Origin: Geodermatophilus normandii
GTDB taxonomy: Bacteria > Actinomycetota > Actinomycetes > Mycobacteriales > Geodermatophilaceae
Reading direction: 5' to 3'
DNA: 64,000 bases
Assembly (NCBI RefSeq): GCF_003182485.1
Contig: NZ_QGTX01000001.1
Coordinates: forward strand, 62,001 to 126,000
Shown here: one piece after another, positions 1-7,034 of the stretch
Numbering within the stretch: the first letter of the stretch is position 1
Layout of the letters: the number at the start of each line of letters is the position of its first letter
Program-made: the position numbers and the translations under genes
The notes under the pieces: generated by a model
The model's input: the letters and a program-made list of their open reading frames with translations, nothing else
What the model was told of the DNA's origin: nothing
The model's database searches: none

Positions 1-435
1 CGCCGGCCGCCCGACGCTGCCCCGCCTCGCCGCCGGCCTGACCCGGGCCGCCGAGCACGGCACCGCCAGCGTCGTGGTCGACGTGGCCGGCGCCCGGTTC
101 CACGACGGCACGGCCCTGCGCACCCTGGCCGGCTTCAGCGACACGCTCACCGCCGCGGGACGGCAGTGCCGCGTGGTCGGCGCCCCGGCGGTCACCCGGC
201 GCCTGGTGGCCGAGGCCGGCCTCGCCGGCGTCCTCGAGCTCGACGGGCCGCTCACCGGCGCGGACCCGGTGCGGCCCCGGCCGCGGCCGGCGGCCGAGCC
301 CCCCGCGCCGGCGGCGGACTGGCAGCCGCCGGCGCGCGAGGAGGCCCGGCGGCCCGGGCCGCCGCGCACCCCCTGCGGGGACCCGCCGGCGCGAGCCGCC
401 ACCGGGTCCCCGTGCCGCTCGACCGCTGGCGCTGA
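1..435 (+). CDS. STAS-domain protein, C-terminal part, apparent frameshift near the end
   Basis: The gene enters from the left edge; codons run from base 2. The fragment reads as the second half of a STAS domain (VVVDVAGARFHDGTALRTL, then a helix and CRVVGAP), the anti-sigma-antagonist or sulfate-transporter fold that usually acts by protein-protein contact. After it comes a Pro/Arg-rich tail. Up to about base 370 the coding frame starts at base 2. From about base 380 the codons with G or C in third position are instead in the frame starting at base 1, ending RVPVPLDRWR and TGA at 433-435. One extra C in the run at 369-373 would join the two. Without it the first frame runs on antisense through the next gene, which is not credible. 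Partner genes lie outside the window. Confidence 0.6.
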   Translation, partial: RRPPDAAPPRRRPDPGRRARHRQRRGRRGRRPVPRRHGPAHPGRLQRHAHRRGTAVPRGRRPGGHPAPGGRGRPRRRPRARRAAHRRGPGAAPAAAGGRAPRAGGGLAAAGARGGPAARAAAHPLRGPAGASRHRVPVPLDRWR

Positions 436-439
436 GGAC

Positions 440-1294
440 TCAGGCGAGGGCGTCCAGGCGGGCCATGTCCTCGTCGGAGAGGGTCAGGCGCGCCGCACCC
501 ATGTTCTCGGTGAGGTGCTCCACCGACTTGGTGCCGGGGATGGGCAGCACCACCGGCGACTTCTGCAGCAGCCACGCGAGCGCGACCTGCGCCGGGGTGG
601 CGTCCAGCTCACGGGCGACGTCGGCCACGGGGCTGTGCGGCGCGGCGAGGTCGCCGGTCGCGATCGGGAACCACGGGATGAAGGCGATCCCGTTCTCGGT
701 GGCGTGGTCGAGGACGTCCTGCGACTGCCGGTTGGTCAGGTTGTAGAGGTTCTGGACGCTGACGACGTCGACGATCTCCCGCGCCGCGCGCAGCTCGTCC
801 ACCGAGACCTCGGAGACGCCGACGTGGCGGACCTTGCCCTCGTCCTGCAGCTCCTTGAAGGCACCGAGCTGGTCGGCCAGCGGCACGTCGGCGTCGATGC
901 GGTGCAGCTGGATGAGGTCGATCCGCTCCACCCGCAGGTGGCGCAGCGACAGCTCGACCTGCTGCTTGAGGTACGCCGGGCGGCCGACCGCCGTCCAGAT
1001 GCCCGGGCCCTGCCTGGTCAGCCCCGCCTTGGTGGCGATGACCAGGCCCTCGGGATAGGGGTGCAGGGCCTCGGCGATGATCTGCTCGCTGATGAACGGC
1101 CCGTAGGAGTCGGCGGTGTCGATGAGGTCGACGCCCTGCTCGACCGCGGCGCGGACCACGCGGAGCGCACCGTCGCGGTCGGCCGGCTCGCCCCAGACGC
1201 CGGGGCCGGGCAGCTGCATGGCGCCGTAGCCCAGCCGGTGGACGGGCAGGTCGCCGCCGATGGCGAAGGTGTCGGCAGGTGTGGTGGCGGTCAT
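440..1294 (-). CDS. aldo/keto reductase
   Basis: 284 residues, the usual length for an NADPH-dependent aldo/keto reductase TIM barrel; the substrate is unknown. The catalytic tetrad is visible: D59 and Y64 in DTADSYGP, K89 in ATKAG and H131 in LIQLHRID. The C-terminal cofactor segment (AQVALAWLL, PIPGTKSVEHL) is intact. The ATG at 1292-1294 was chosen because GGGAGGG lies five bases upstream; the frame extends further but without a better ribosome site. It is a close paralogue of the reductase at 35365-36258, sharing the start GDLPVHRLGYGAMQLPGP. Its stop lies five bases from that of the preceding STAS gene, so the two converge. Confidence 0.93.
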   Translation of the reverse strand: MTATTPADTFAIGGDLPVHRLGYGAMQLPGPGVWGEPADRDGALRVVRAAVEQGVDLIDTADSYGPFISEQIIAEALHPYPEGLVIATKAGLTRQGPGIWTAVGRPAYLKQQVELSLRHLRVERIDLIQLHRIDADVPLADQLGAFKELQDEGKVRHVGVSEVSVDELRAAREIVDVVSVQNLYNLTNRQSQDVLDHATENGIAFIPWFPIATGDLAAPHSPVADVARELDATPAQVALAWLLQKSPVVLPIPGTKSVEHLTENMGAARLTLSDEDMARLDALA

Positions 1295-1422
1295 GGACCC
1301 TCCCGGTGCGTGTGCCCCGGGCCGGTCGCCCGGGGCCCCGCTTCCCGCCAGCACGGCGACCCGCGCGGCTCTTCCCGGCACCCCGGGATGTGACCGTCGA
1401 CACAGAGCAGGAGAGGACGGCG

Positions 1423-2004
1423 ATGGGCGAGATCCTGGTGCTGCGGCACGGCGCGACGGAGTGGAGCAAGAGCGGCCAGCACACCGGCGGGACCGACCTG
1501 CCGCTGCTGCCCGAGGGCGAGGAGCGCGCCCGGTCGCTGGCCCCCGCCTTCGCCCGCCGGCACGTCGTGGAGGTCTGGGTCAGCCCCCTGCAGCGGGCCC
1601 GGCGCACCGCCGAGCTGGCCGGGCTGACCGCCACCGCCGTCGACGCGGACCTCGTCGAGCTCGACTACGGCGGCTACGAGGGCCGCACCACCGCGGAGAT
1701 CAGCGACGAGCTGGGCCGCGAGTGGTCGGTCTGGCGGGACCCCGTCGTCGCGGGCGAGACGCCCGGGGAGACCCTCGCGCAGGTCGGCGAGCGGGTGGAC
1801 CGGGTGCTCGAGCGCGCCCGGGCGCGGCTCGCCGACGGCGACGTCGCCCTCGTCGCGCACGGGCACGTGCTGCGCGTCCTGACCGCCCGCTGGCTGGGCC
1901 TCGAGCCCGCGGCCGGGGCGCTGTTCGCGCTGCCGGCCGGCGCCTACGGCGCGCTCGGGCACGAGCACGCCCGCCCGGTCCTCACGGGGTGGGGGCTGGG
2001 CTGA
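1423..2004 (+). CDS. histidine phosphatase family protein (phosphoglycerate-mutase-like)
   Basis: 193 residues. The phosphoacceptor motif LRHG is at residues 7-10 (H9), with a second histidine in VALVAHGH and the acidic segment ELDYGGYEGRT, so the branch-2-like catalytic set looks complete. Such proteins remove phosphate from small molecules or proteins; fructose-bisphosphatase, acid phosphatase and cobalamin-type roles cannot be separated from sequence alone. The ATG follows a GGAGAGG ribosome site. It is transcribed divergently from the aldo/keto reductase and its last 23 bases overlap the end of the convergent EAL gene. Confidence 0.9.
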   Translation: MGEILVLRHGATEWSKSGQHTGGTDLPLLPEGEERARSLAPAFARRHVVEVWVSPLQRARRTAELAGLTATAVDADLVELDYGGYEGRTTAEISDELGREWSVWRDPVVAGETPGETLAQVGERVDRVLERARARLADGDVALVAHGHVLRVLTARWLGLEPAAGALFALPAGAYGALGHEHARPVLTGWGLG

Positions 2005-3076
2005 CCTCCACCGGCTCGGTGGCGGCGGGCGCCGCGGGCCGGCCGAACAGCCACCCCTGGGCGAGGTCGGCACCCAGCGCGGCGGCCTCCTCGGCGACCT
2101 CCTCGGTCTCCACGCCCTCCGCGACGACGACCGCGCCGAGCCGGTGCGCGTGCTCGGCCACCGTCCGCACCACCGCGCGGGCGCCGTCGTCGGGCAGCGC
2201 GGACACCAGCGCGCGGCCGAGCTTGACGACGTCGGGACGGACGACGTCGAGCAGCGAGCGGCTCGACCAGCCGGCGGCCACCTCGTCGAGGGCCACCCGC
2301 CAGCCGCGCGCCCGGTAGGACTCGAGGACGGCGAGCAGGTGCCCGCGGTCGGCGACGGCGGCGCGCTCCCCCACCTCGAGCACCAGCTGCCGCGGCCGCA
2401 GGCCGGCGGCCCCCACCGCCTCGGCGGTGCTGGCGAGGTCGGCGTCGGGGTGCAGCACCGAGGTCGGGTGGGTGTTGACGAACAGGTCGGCGTCCCCGAG
2501 CCAGCCGGCCGCCCCGGCGATGGCGCACTCGCGGCCCACCCGGTCCAGTCGCGGCAGCCACCCGGCGGAGTCGGCGACGAAGAACAGGTCGCCGCCGTCG
2601 ACGGTGCGCCCGTCGGAGTCGCCCCGCAGCAGCGCCTCGTGCGCGACGACGGCGCGGTCGGCCAGGGCGACGATCGGCTGGTACGCCGACCACAGCTCCG
2701 CCTCGGCCAGCACGCCGACCTCGGCGGTGACCGCCCGGCGCGCCAGCTCCTGCGCCAGCGTCGGCGCGGTGAGCAGGCCGGTCACGAGCGGGGTGTACTC
2801 ACCGGCCGGGTCGGTGGCCACCCGCACCGCCTCGGCCTCCGCACCGGTGAGCGCGCGGGAGAGCCGGTCGAAGAACAGCTCGACGCCCACACCCTCGCGC
2901 TCGTCGGACAGGTCGAGCAGGCCGGGGGTCGAGAACACCGACAGCCCCACCGAGCGGGCGACGGCGGCCACGGCGGGCAGCACGTTCTCCTCCGCGGTCG
3001 CCAGGAGCACGCGGGTCGCGGCCTCGGGCAGGGGCCACTCCTCGCGCCGCCGCGCCGCGCCGATCGGACTCGCCAC
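1982..3076 (-). CDS. EAL-domain protein (cyclic-di-GMP phosphodiesterase type)
   Basis: 364 residues. Residues 1-120 form an N-terminal region I cannot assign, probably sensory. Residues 128-350 are an EAL domain: HEALLRG (E147), FVNTHP (N201), LVLEVGE (E234), VVKLG (K285), VVAEGVET (E320) and AQGWLFGRP. EAL domains hydrolyse cyclic-di-GMP. The usual DDFGxGYSS metal and substrate loop reads DEVAAGWSS (264-272), with the second Asp replaced by Glu and Phe-Gly lost, so activity may be reduced and a binding role is possible. No membrane segment is seen. A GTG start is assumed at 3074-3076 without a strong ribosome site, so the true start could differ slightly. Confidence 0.88.
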   Translation of the reverse strand: MASPIGAARRREEWPLPEAATRVLLATAEENVLPAVAAVARSVGLSVFSTPGLLDLSDEREGVGVELFFDRLSRALTGAEAEAVRVATDPAGEYTPLVTGLLTAPTLAQELARRAVTAEVGVLAEAELWSAYQPIVALADRAVVAHEALLRGDSDGRTVDGGDLFFVADSAGWLPRLDRVGRECAIAGAAGWLGDADLFVNTHPTSVLHPDADLASTAEAVGAAGLRPRQLVLEVGERAAVADRGHLLAVLESYRARGWRVALDEVAAGWSSRSLLDVVRPDVVKLGRALVSALPDDGARAVVRTVAEHAHRLGAVVVAEGVETEEVAEEAAALGADLAQGWLFGRPAAPAATEPVEVSPAPTP

Positions 3077-3185
3077 GCGCAGCAGGATGACCGACCCGTC
3101 CGGCGGGGACGGGCAGGCGCGCGGACCGGCTCCGGTCGGGCCCGGTACCGCGTCGCGGACCTGCCTCCACGGGCACGAGAAGCCC

Positions 3186-3191
3186 TAGTGT
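3186..3191 (+). promoter_or_regulatory. -10 box TAGTGT, leaderless start
   Basis: TAGTGT lies six bases before the ATG of the TetR gene and no ribosome site is present, so transcription should begin at the start codon. Confidence 0.5.
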
Positions 3192-3197
3192 CGCTCC

Positions 3198-3812
3198 ATG
3201 ACCGCACTCGTCACCGAGCCGCCGACGCGCGCAGGCCGCGGCGGCCGTCCGCGCGACCCGAGCCGCGACGACGTCATCCGTGCAGCGATCCTGCAGCTGC
3301 TCGGCGAGGTCGGCTACGGCGCGCTGACCATGGACGCCGTCGCCGCGGAGGCCGGCGTGGGGAAGGCGACGATCTACCGCCGCTGGCGCACCAAGCAGGA
3401 CCTCGTCGTCGACACCGTCTCCGACCTCAACCGGGCCTGGACGGTCACCGCCGACACGGGGTCGCTGGAGGGCGACCTGCGCTCGCTGGTGCACCGGATG
3501 GTGGAGATGATGGCCAGCCCGGTCGGGGCGGCCACCCGCTCGCTGCTGGCCGCGATGCAGCACGAGCCGGCGCTGATCGAGGCGTTCCGGGACGGGCCGC
3601 TGGCGGTGTGGCGGCGGGCCTACGACGAGCTGTGGGCGCGGGCGCAGGGCCGCGGCGAGCTCGGCCCGGGCCTGCCCCAGTCGATCCCGGCCGAGGCCAC
3701 CACCGCGCTGCTGGTGCAGCGCTGGCTCGTCACCCGCGAGCCGGTGGACACCGCCTACGCCGACGCGGTGCTCGAGACCGTGGTGCTCCCGCTGGTCCGC
3801 CGGGCCGGCTGA
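3198..3812 (+). CDS. TetR/AcrR family transcriptional regulator
   Basis: 204 residues. The DNA-binding helix-turn-helix is at about residues 42-66 (LTMDAVAAEAGVGKATIYRR), followed by WRTKQDLV as in most TetR repressors. The C-terminal ligand and dimer domain (75-200) contains VQRWLVTREPVD, as in the common TetR_C clade. The effector is unknown. It faces away from the EAL gene and is followed by convergent DUF427, so it is monocistronic. The start fits a leaderless transcript. Confidence 0.92.
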   Translation: MTALVTEPPTRAGRGGRPRDPSRDDVIRAAILQLLGEVGYGALTMDAVAAEAGVGKATIYRRWRTKQDLVVDTVSDLNRAWTVTADTGSLEGDLRSLVHRMVEMMASPVGAATRSLLAAMQHEPALIEAFRDGPLAVWRRAYDELWARAQGRGELGPGLPQSIPAEATTALLVQRWLVTREPVDTAYADAVLETVVLPLVRRAG

Positions 3813-3830
3813 GCCCCACTCACACCCCCG

Positions 3831-4328
3831 TCACCAACCCAGCGTCCCCGGCTCGCCCTTGAACGGGCCGACGACGTCGCCGGTGATCCAGCCGCCGTAG
3901 AAGTCCCCGGCCTGCGCGCGCACCTGCTCGCCGTCGACCAGCGCCCGCTCCACCCTGCTCGGGTAGAACGCCACCGCGCCGCGCAGGTGCTCGTAGCCCG
4001 GCGTCGGCTGCTCGTAGGACCAGCCCACCGCGGGGTACCGCCGGCCGCCGACGACGGCGTCCCAGTAGGTCGCCTGCCCCTTCCACTCGCACCACGACGA
4101 GCCCCGGCCCCGCTCCAGCACGCCCGGGACGACGTCGTCACGGGGCACGTAGTAGACCGGCGGGTGGCTGGTCTCGCAGACCCGCACCGCCCGGGTGGTG
4201 TCGGCGACGACCTGCCCGCCCATCTCGACGACGACGCGGCGGGGCGTGACCTCGGCCGAGGGCGGGCGCGGGTAGTCCCACACCGACTCCTGGCCGGGAC
4301 CGACGGGATCCCGGCGGGGCGTGCGCAC
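3831..4328 (-). CDS. DUF427 domain-containing protein
   Basis: 165 residues, one DUF427 domain: VVVEMGGQVVADTTRAVRV, then PPVYYVPRDDV, WCEWKGQATYW and a C-terminal VERALVDGEQV segment. The family is a small beta-rich fold, common in actinobacteria, with no established reaction; the conserved C-E-W-K-G-x-A motif suggests a ligand pocket. It may be cotranscribed with the DUF3618 gene 10 bases upstream. Confidence 0.88.
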   Translation of the reverse strand: MRTPRRDPVGPGQESVWDYPRPPSAEVTPRRVVVEMGGQVVADTTRAVRVCETSHPPVYYVPRDDVVPGVLERGRGSSWCEWKGQATYWDAVVGGRRYPAVGWSYEQPTPGYEHLRGAVAFYPSRVERALVDGEQVRAQAGDFYGGWITGDVVGPFKGEPGTLGW

Positions 4329-4338
4329 GCCGGCCGCT

Positions 4339-4569
4339 CTAGTCCCTGCGGTGGCGGACCTTCTGGACGACGACGAGCGTCACCAGGAGGCCGAGGGCGC
4401 CGATGGTCGCCTTGCCGGCGGTCGAGGTCAGGAACCGCTGGACGGCGTCCCTGCCCTGGGCCTTGAGCCGTGTCGGGCTGCCCCGGTAGGCGAGGTGGTC
4501 CAGGGTCGCCGCCAGCGACTCACGGGCGGCGTCGATCTCCAGCTGGATCTCTCGAGGGTCGCGAGGCAC
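4339..4569 (-). CDS. DUF3618 domain-containing small membrane protein
   Basis: 76 residues. The N-terminal DUF3618 motif (IQLEIDAARESLAATLDHLAYR) is an amphipathic helix; residues 50-70 (GKATIGALGLLVTLVVVQKV) form one membrane segment followed by a basic tail. DUF3618 proteins are thought to sit at the inner face of the membrane. A second, much longer DUF3618 gene is at 55562-56299. It lies just upstream of the DUF427 gene on the same strand. Confidence 0.85.
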   Translation of the reverse strand: MPRDPREIQLEIDAARESLAATLDHLAYRGSPTRLKAQGRDAVQRFLTSTAGKATIGALGLLVTLVVVQKVRHRRD

Positions 4570-4644
4570 GGCGACAGCCTGCCAGACAGCGCGCCGACCG
4601 GCCCGTTCCGGAGATCGCGGGCACCCGGCCGGGCGACCGCGCCC

Positions 4645-4650
4645 TAGACT
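4645..4650 (+). promoter_or_regulatory. -10 box TAGACT of the tRNA-Leu gene
   Basis: TAGACT ends ten bases before the mature 5' end of the tRNA; no clear -35 was seen. Confidence 0.4.
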
Positions 4651-4660
4651 CGGCGGCCAC

Positions 4661-4741
4661 GCGGGAGTGGTGTAACGGCAGCCACGCCAGACTTAGGATC
4701 TGGTGCCCTCGGGCGTGCGGGTTCGACTCCCGCCTCCCGCA
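4661..4741 (+). tRNA. tRNA-Leu (anticodon UAG)
   Basis: A full class II cloverleaf can be drawn. Acceptor GCGGGAG (4661-4667) pairs with CTCCCGC (4734-4740), with discriminator A at 4741. The anticodon stem CCAGA/TCTGG encloses the loop CTTAGGA, anticodon TAG at 4694-4696. A long variable arm follows, then T stem GCGGG/CCCGC with loop TTCGACT. The long variable arm and the anticodon give tRNA-Leu reading CUA/CUN codons. The 3' CCA is not encoded. Confidence 0.95.
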
Positions 4742-4753
4742 CTCGACGGGCGC

Positions 4754-5677
4754 TCAGCGCAGGGTGACGGTCAGCTCGACCTGCGGCGAGGGCAGCTCCG
4801 GGTCGTCGGCGTCGACGACGGCGAGCAGGTCGACCCGGTCGCCGTCGCCGCTGCCGCGCAGCGCCAGCCCCTCCACCTTGACCACGCGCCCCTCCACCTC
4901 CGGGACCGGCGCGACGTCGAGCACCCGCCCGCCCTCGGCCAGGACGAGGGCGGTGGCCACCACCGGGCCGTCGTCGACGGCGTTCGGGGTGTCCTCGGCC
5001 GCCGCCGAGAGGACCTCCCGCCCGTCGGGCAGCGCGACGGCGTCGGTGACCGCCAGCCCGACGCCGGCCACCTCGCCGAGGTCGAGCACGTGCGCCGCCC
5101 CCAGCCGCACCGACGCGGGGGCGGCGCGGCCGAGCAGGACGGCGACGAGGTCCGCCAGCCGGACCTCGACCCCCGCGTTCGGCACCCCCGCCGCGAGGTT
5201 GCCGCGCTGGTACCAGCGGAGGACGTCGCCGGCGCGGCTGGCCCCCTCCAGGTTCAGCTGCCCGGCCGGCACGCCCAGGCGGTCGGCGACGGCGGCGTAG
5301 AGCGGCCCGAGGTCGGCCGCCCGCACCGACGGCCGGTCGCCGTCGAGGACGACCAGCACCCCGCGCGTGCGCCGCCCGGTCGAGCCGGACCCGAGCAGCA
5401 GGACCGCCTCGTGCCCGTCGGCCTCCACGGGGCACGCGGTCTCGAGGTCCGGCTTGAGCGACTTGGTGCCGGCCGCCTCGGAGAAGCGGTCGTGCCCCTT
5501 GACCGGCGGGAGCAGCCGCACCGGCGCCACCCCGCCCGGCCGCTGCCAGGCCGCGGAGGTCGCGTCGTCCTGCGCCACCAGCCAGCCGTCGCCGAGCGGC
5601 GCGAGTCCGGAGGCCGCGGTCACGGGCGTCCCGTCGTCGAAGCGCAGGTCGCGCACAGCGGTGAGGTCGACGCGCAC
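4754..5677 (-). CDS. conserved actinobacterial hypothetical protein (beta-propeller-like)
   Basis: 307 residues with many short beta-strand-like segments (GLAPLGDGWLVAQDD, VLVVLDGDRPSVRA, LLAVVDADDPE), as in the DUF6910/DUF6929 type of predicted propeller; the family name is from memory and not certain. No signal peptide or membrane segment is seen, and no catalytic motif is evident. The GTG at 5675-5677 follows a GGGGGG ribosome site; the frame extends upstream by 11 codons. It ends 13 bases past the tRNA, on the opposite strand. Confidence 0.75.
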   Translation of the reverse strand: MRVDLTAVRDLRFDDGTPVTAASGLAPLGDGWLVAQDDATSAAWQRPGGVAPVRLLPPVKGHDRFSEAAGTKSLKPDLETACPVEADGHEAVLLLGSGSTGRRTRGVLVVLDGDRPSVRAADLGPLYAAVADRLGVPAGQLNLEGASRAGDVLRWYQRGNLAAGVPNAGVEVRLADLVAVLLGRAAPASVRLGAAHVLDLGEVAGVGLAVTDAVALPDGREVLSAAAEDTPNAVDDGPVVATALVLAEGGRVLDVAPVPEVEGRVVKVEGLALRGSGDGDRVDLLAVVDADDPELPSPQVELTVTLR

Positions 5678-5889
5678 GGACCCCCCGTGCCCAGCACGCC
5701 GGGATGTCACGCAGCACGGGTGACGAGACCGTCTCTTCGCAGGTCAGCACGCTGGAAACCGGGGAACGCCGCTGCACGGGCGCCCCGTCCGACGTAGTCT
5801 CGGGAACGGCCGGCCGGCCGCACGACGGGGTGCCCGGGGCCGGCCCTCTTCCCCGCACGCAGTCCCCCGGACACGACCCGTCGGAGCCC

Positions 5890-6834
5890 ATGACCTCCCC
5901 CCGCACCGAGCCCAGCACCTCCCCCGGCGGCACCCCCGAGCCGGTCCCCGACAAGCCCCGCACCTCGCTGAGCGTCACCCAGGTGGCCGCCGGCGCCCTC
6001 GCCGCGGTGTCCGCGGCGGTGCTCGCCTCCTTCTTCGGCGTGGCCGGCACCGTGATCGGCGCGGCCCTCGTCAGCGTCGTCAGCACGGTCGGCTCCGCGC
6101 TCTACAGCGCGTCCCTCAACCGGACCAGCGAGAAGCTGCGCAGGGCCCGCGAGCAGCTGGCCACCCGGCCGGTCCCCGCCCCCGGCGACGCCGCGACCCG
6201 CGAGCTGCCCACCGCAGGGGACGCGGCCACCCGCCGGCTCCCCGCCCCGGGCGAGGCCGCGACCCGTGAGCTGCCGGCTTCCCTCGACCCCCGCCGGGCC
6301 CCGGCGCCGAGGCGGCGGATCCGCTGGCCGCGGGTGGCCGTGTACGCCGTCGGCGTGTTCGTCCTCGCCATGGGGATCGTCACGAGCATCGAGCTCGTCG
6401 GTCAGCAGCCGGTCTCGGCGCTGGTCGGCGGCACCGACACCTCGTCGTCGTCCACGACGATCGGCGAGCTGTCCAACGCCTCGTCCTCGCGCGACGTGAC
6501 GCCGTCGGATCCCGACCCGACCGACCCCGCCGGCACCACGACCGAGGCCCCCGCCTCGGGCACGCCGGAGGACGGCGCCGAGGAGTCGGCCACCCCCACC
6601 GAGGAGCCGGAGGAGTCCGCGCCCGCGACCGAGAGCGGCAGCGGCGACGAGGAGCCCGGGGAGCCCGGGGAGTCCGCGCCGGCCGAGGACTCCACGCCGG
6701 CCGAGCCGTCGACGCAGGCACCGCAGACCGGATCGGGCAGCGGCTCCGGCAGCGGCTCCGGGAGCGGCTCCGGGAGCGGCTCGGGCAGCAGCCCCCAGGC
6801 CGACGCGGGCACCGGGGCCCCGCCGGCCGGCTGA
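5890..6834 (+). CDS. membrane protein with Ser/Gly-rich outer tail, unknown function
   Basis: 314 residues, not recognised. Residues 31-68 form a long hydrophobic, glycine-zipper-like segment (SVTQVAAGALAAVSAAVLAS); 79-145 are basic and contain three imperfect 11-12-residue repeats around DAATRELP (97-131). Residues 149-170 are a second membrane helix. The rest (180-314) is low-complexity Ser/Thr/Glu/Pro ending in a run of about nine Gly-Ser pairs, typical of a disordered wall-spanning stalk. The ATG at 5890 was chosen as the last start before the coding pattern becomes clear; the ribosome site GGAG is weak. Confidence 0.75.
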   Translation: MTSPRTEPSTSPGGTPEPVPDKPRTSLSVTQVAAGALAAVSAAVLASFFGVAGTVIGAALVSVVSTVGSALYSASLNRTSEKLRRAREQLATRPVPAPGDAATRELPTAGDAATRRLPAPGEAATRELPASLDPRRAPAPRRRIRWPRVAVYAVGVFVLAMGIVTSIELVGQQPVSALVGGTDTSSSSTTIGELSNASSSRDVTPSDPDPTDPAGTTTEAPASGTPEDGAEESATPTEEPEESAPATESGSGDEEPGEPGESAPAEDSTPAEPSTQAPQTGSGSGSGSGSGSGSGSGSGSSPQADAGTGAPPAG

Positions 6835-6837
6835 GGT

Positions 6838-6851
6838 CCCCGGTGCCGGGG
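6838..6851. terminator. short hairpin between convergent genes
   Basis: CCCCGG-TG-CCGGGG, a six-pair stem between the stops of the membrane-protein gene and the LAYTG gene. It lacks a T run, and such a short stem is only a weak candidate. Confidence 0.35.
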
Positions 6852-6852
6852 G

Positions 6853-7014
6853 TCAGTTCTTCGCGCGCCGCGGGACCAGCTTGAGCAGCGCCAGCCCGGC
6901 GAACAGCAGGGTGACGCCGGCGACGACGATCGCCAGCGCGTCGACGCCGGTGTAGGCGAGGGCGGTCGACCCGCCCACGCCGCTGGCCGTCACGTAACCC
7001 GCCTTGCTGTACAC
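6853..7014 (-). CDS. 53-residue LAYTG-tailed membrane protein
   Basis: A tiny gene starting at GTG 7012-7014 behind GAGAGGAG, with codon third positions as in real genes. The protein has a short N-terminal segment (MYSKAGYVTASGVGG), a sortase-like LAYTG at residues 19-23, a hydrophobic helix (24-44) and a basic tail PRRAKN. This is the layout of a cell-wall sorting signal of the LAxTG class used by class E sortases in high-G+C bacteria, but there is no signal peptide and almost no cargo. It lies 20 bases downstream of the glycosyltransferase gene and must be cotranscribed. It may be a small membrane partner of that enzyme rather than an anchored surface protein. Confidence 0.7.
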   Translation of the reverse strand: MYSKAGYVTASGVGGSTALAYTGVDALAIVVAGVTLLFAGLALLKLVPRRAKN

Positions 7015-7034
7015 GTGCACCTCCTCTCGGGGGA

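Noticed and set aside
74..1393. Long frame continuing the STAS gene to 1393
   Set aside because: It is antisense to a complete aldo/keto reductase with full catalytic motifs and loses codon bias after about base 370.
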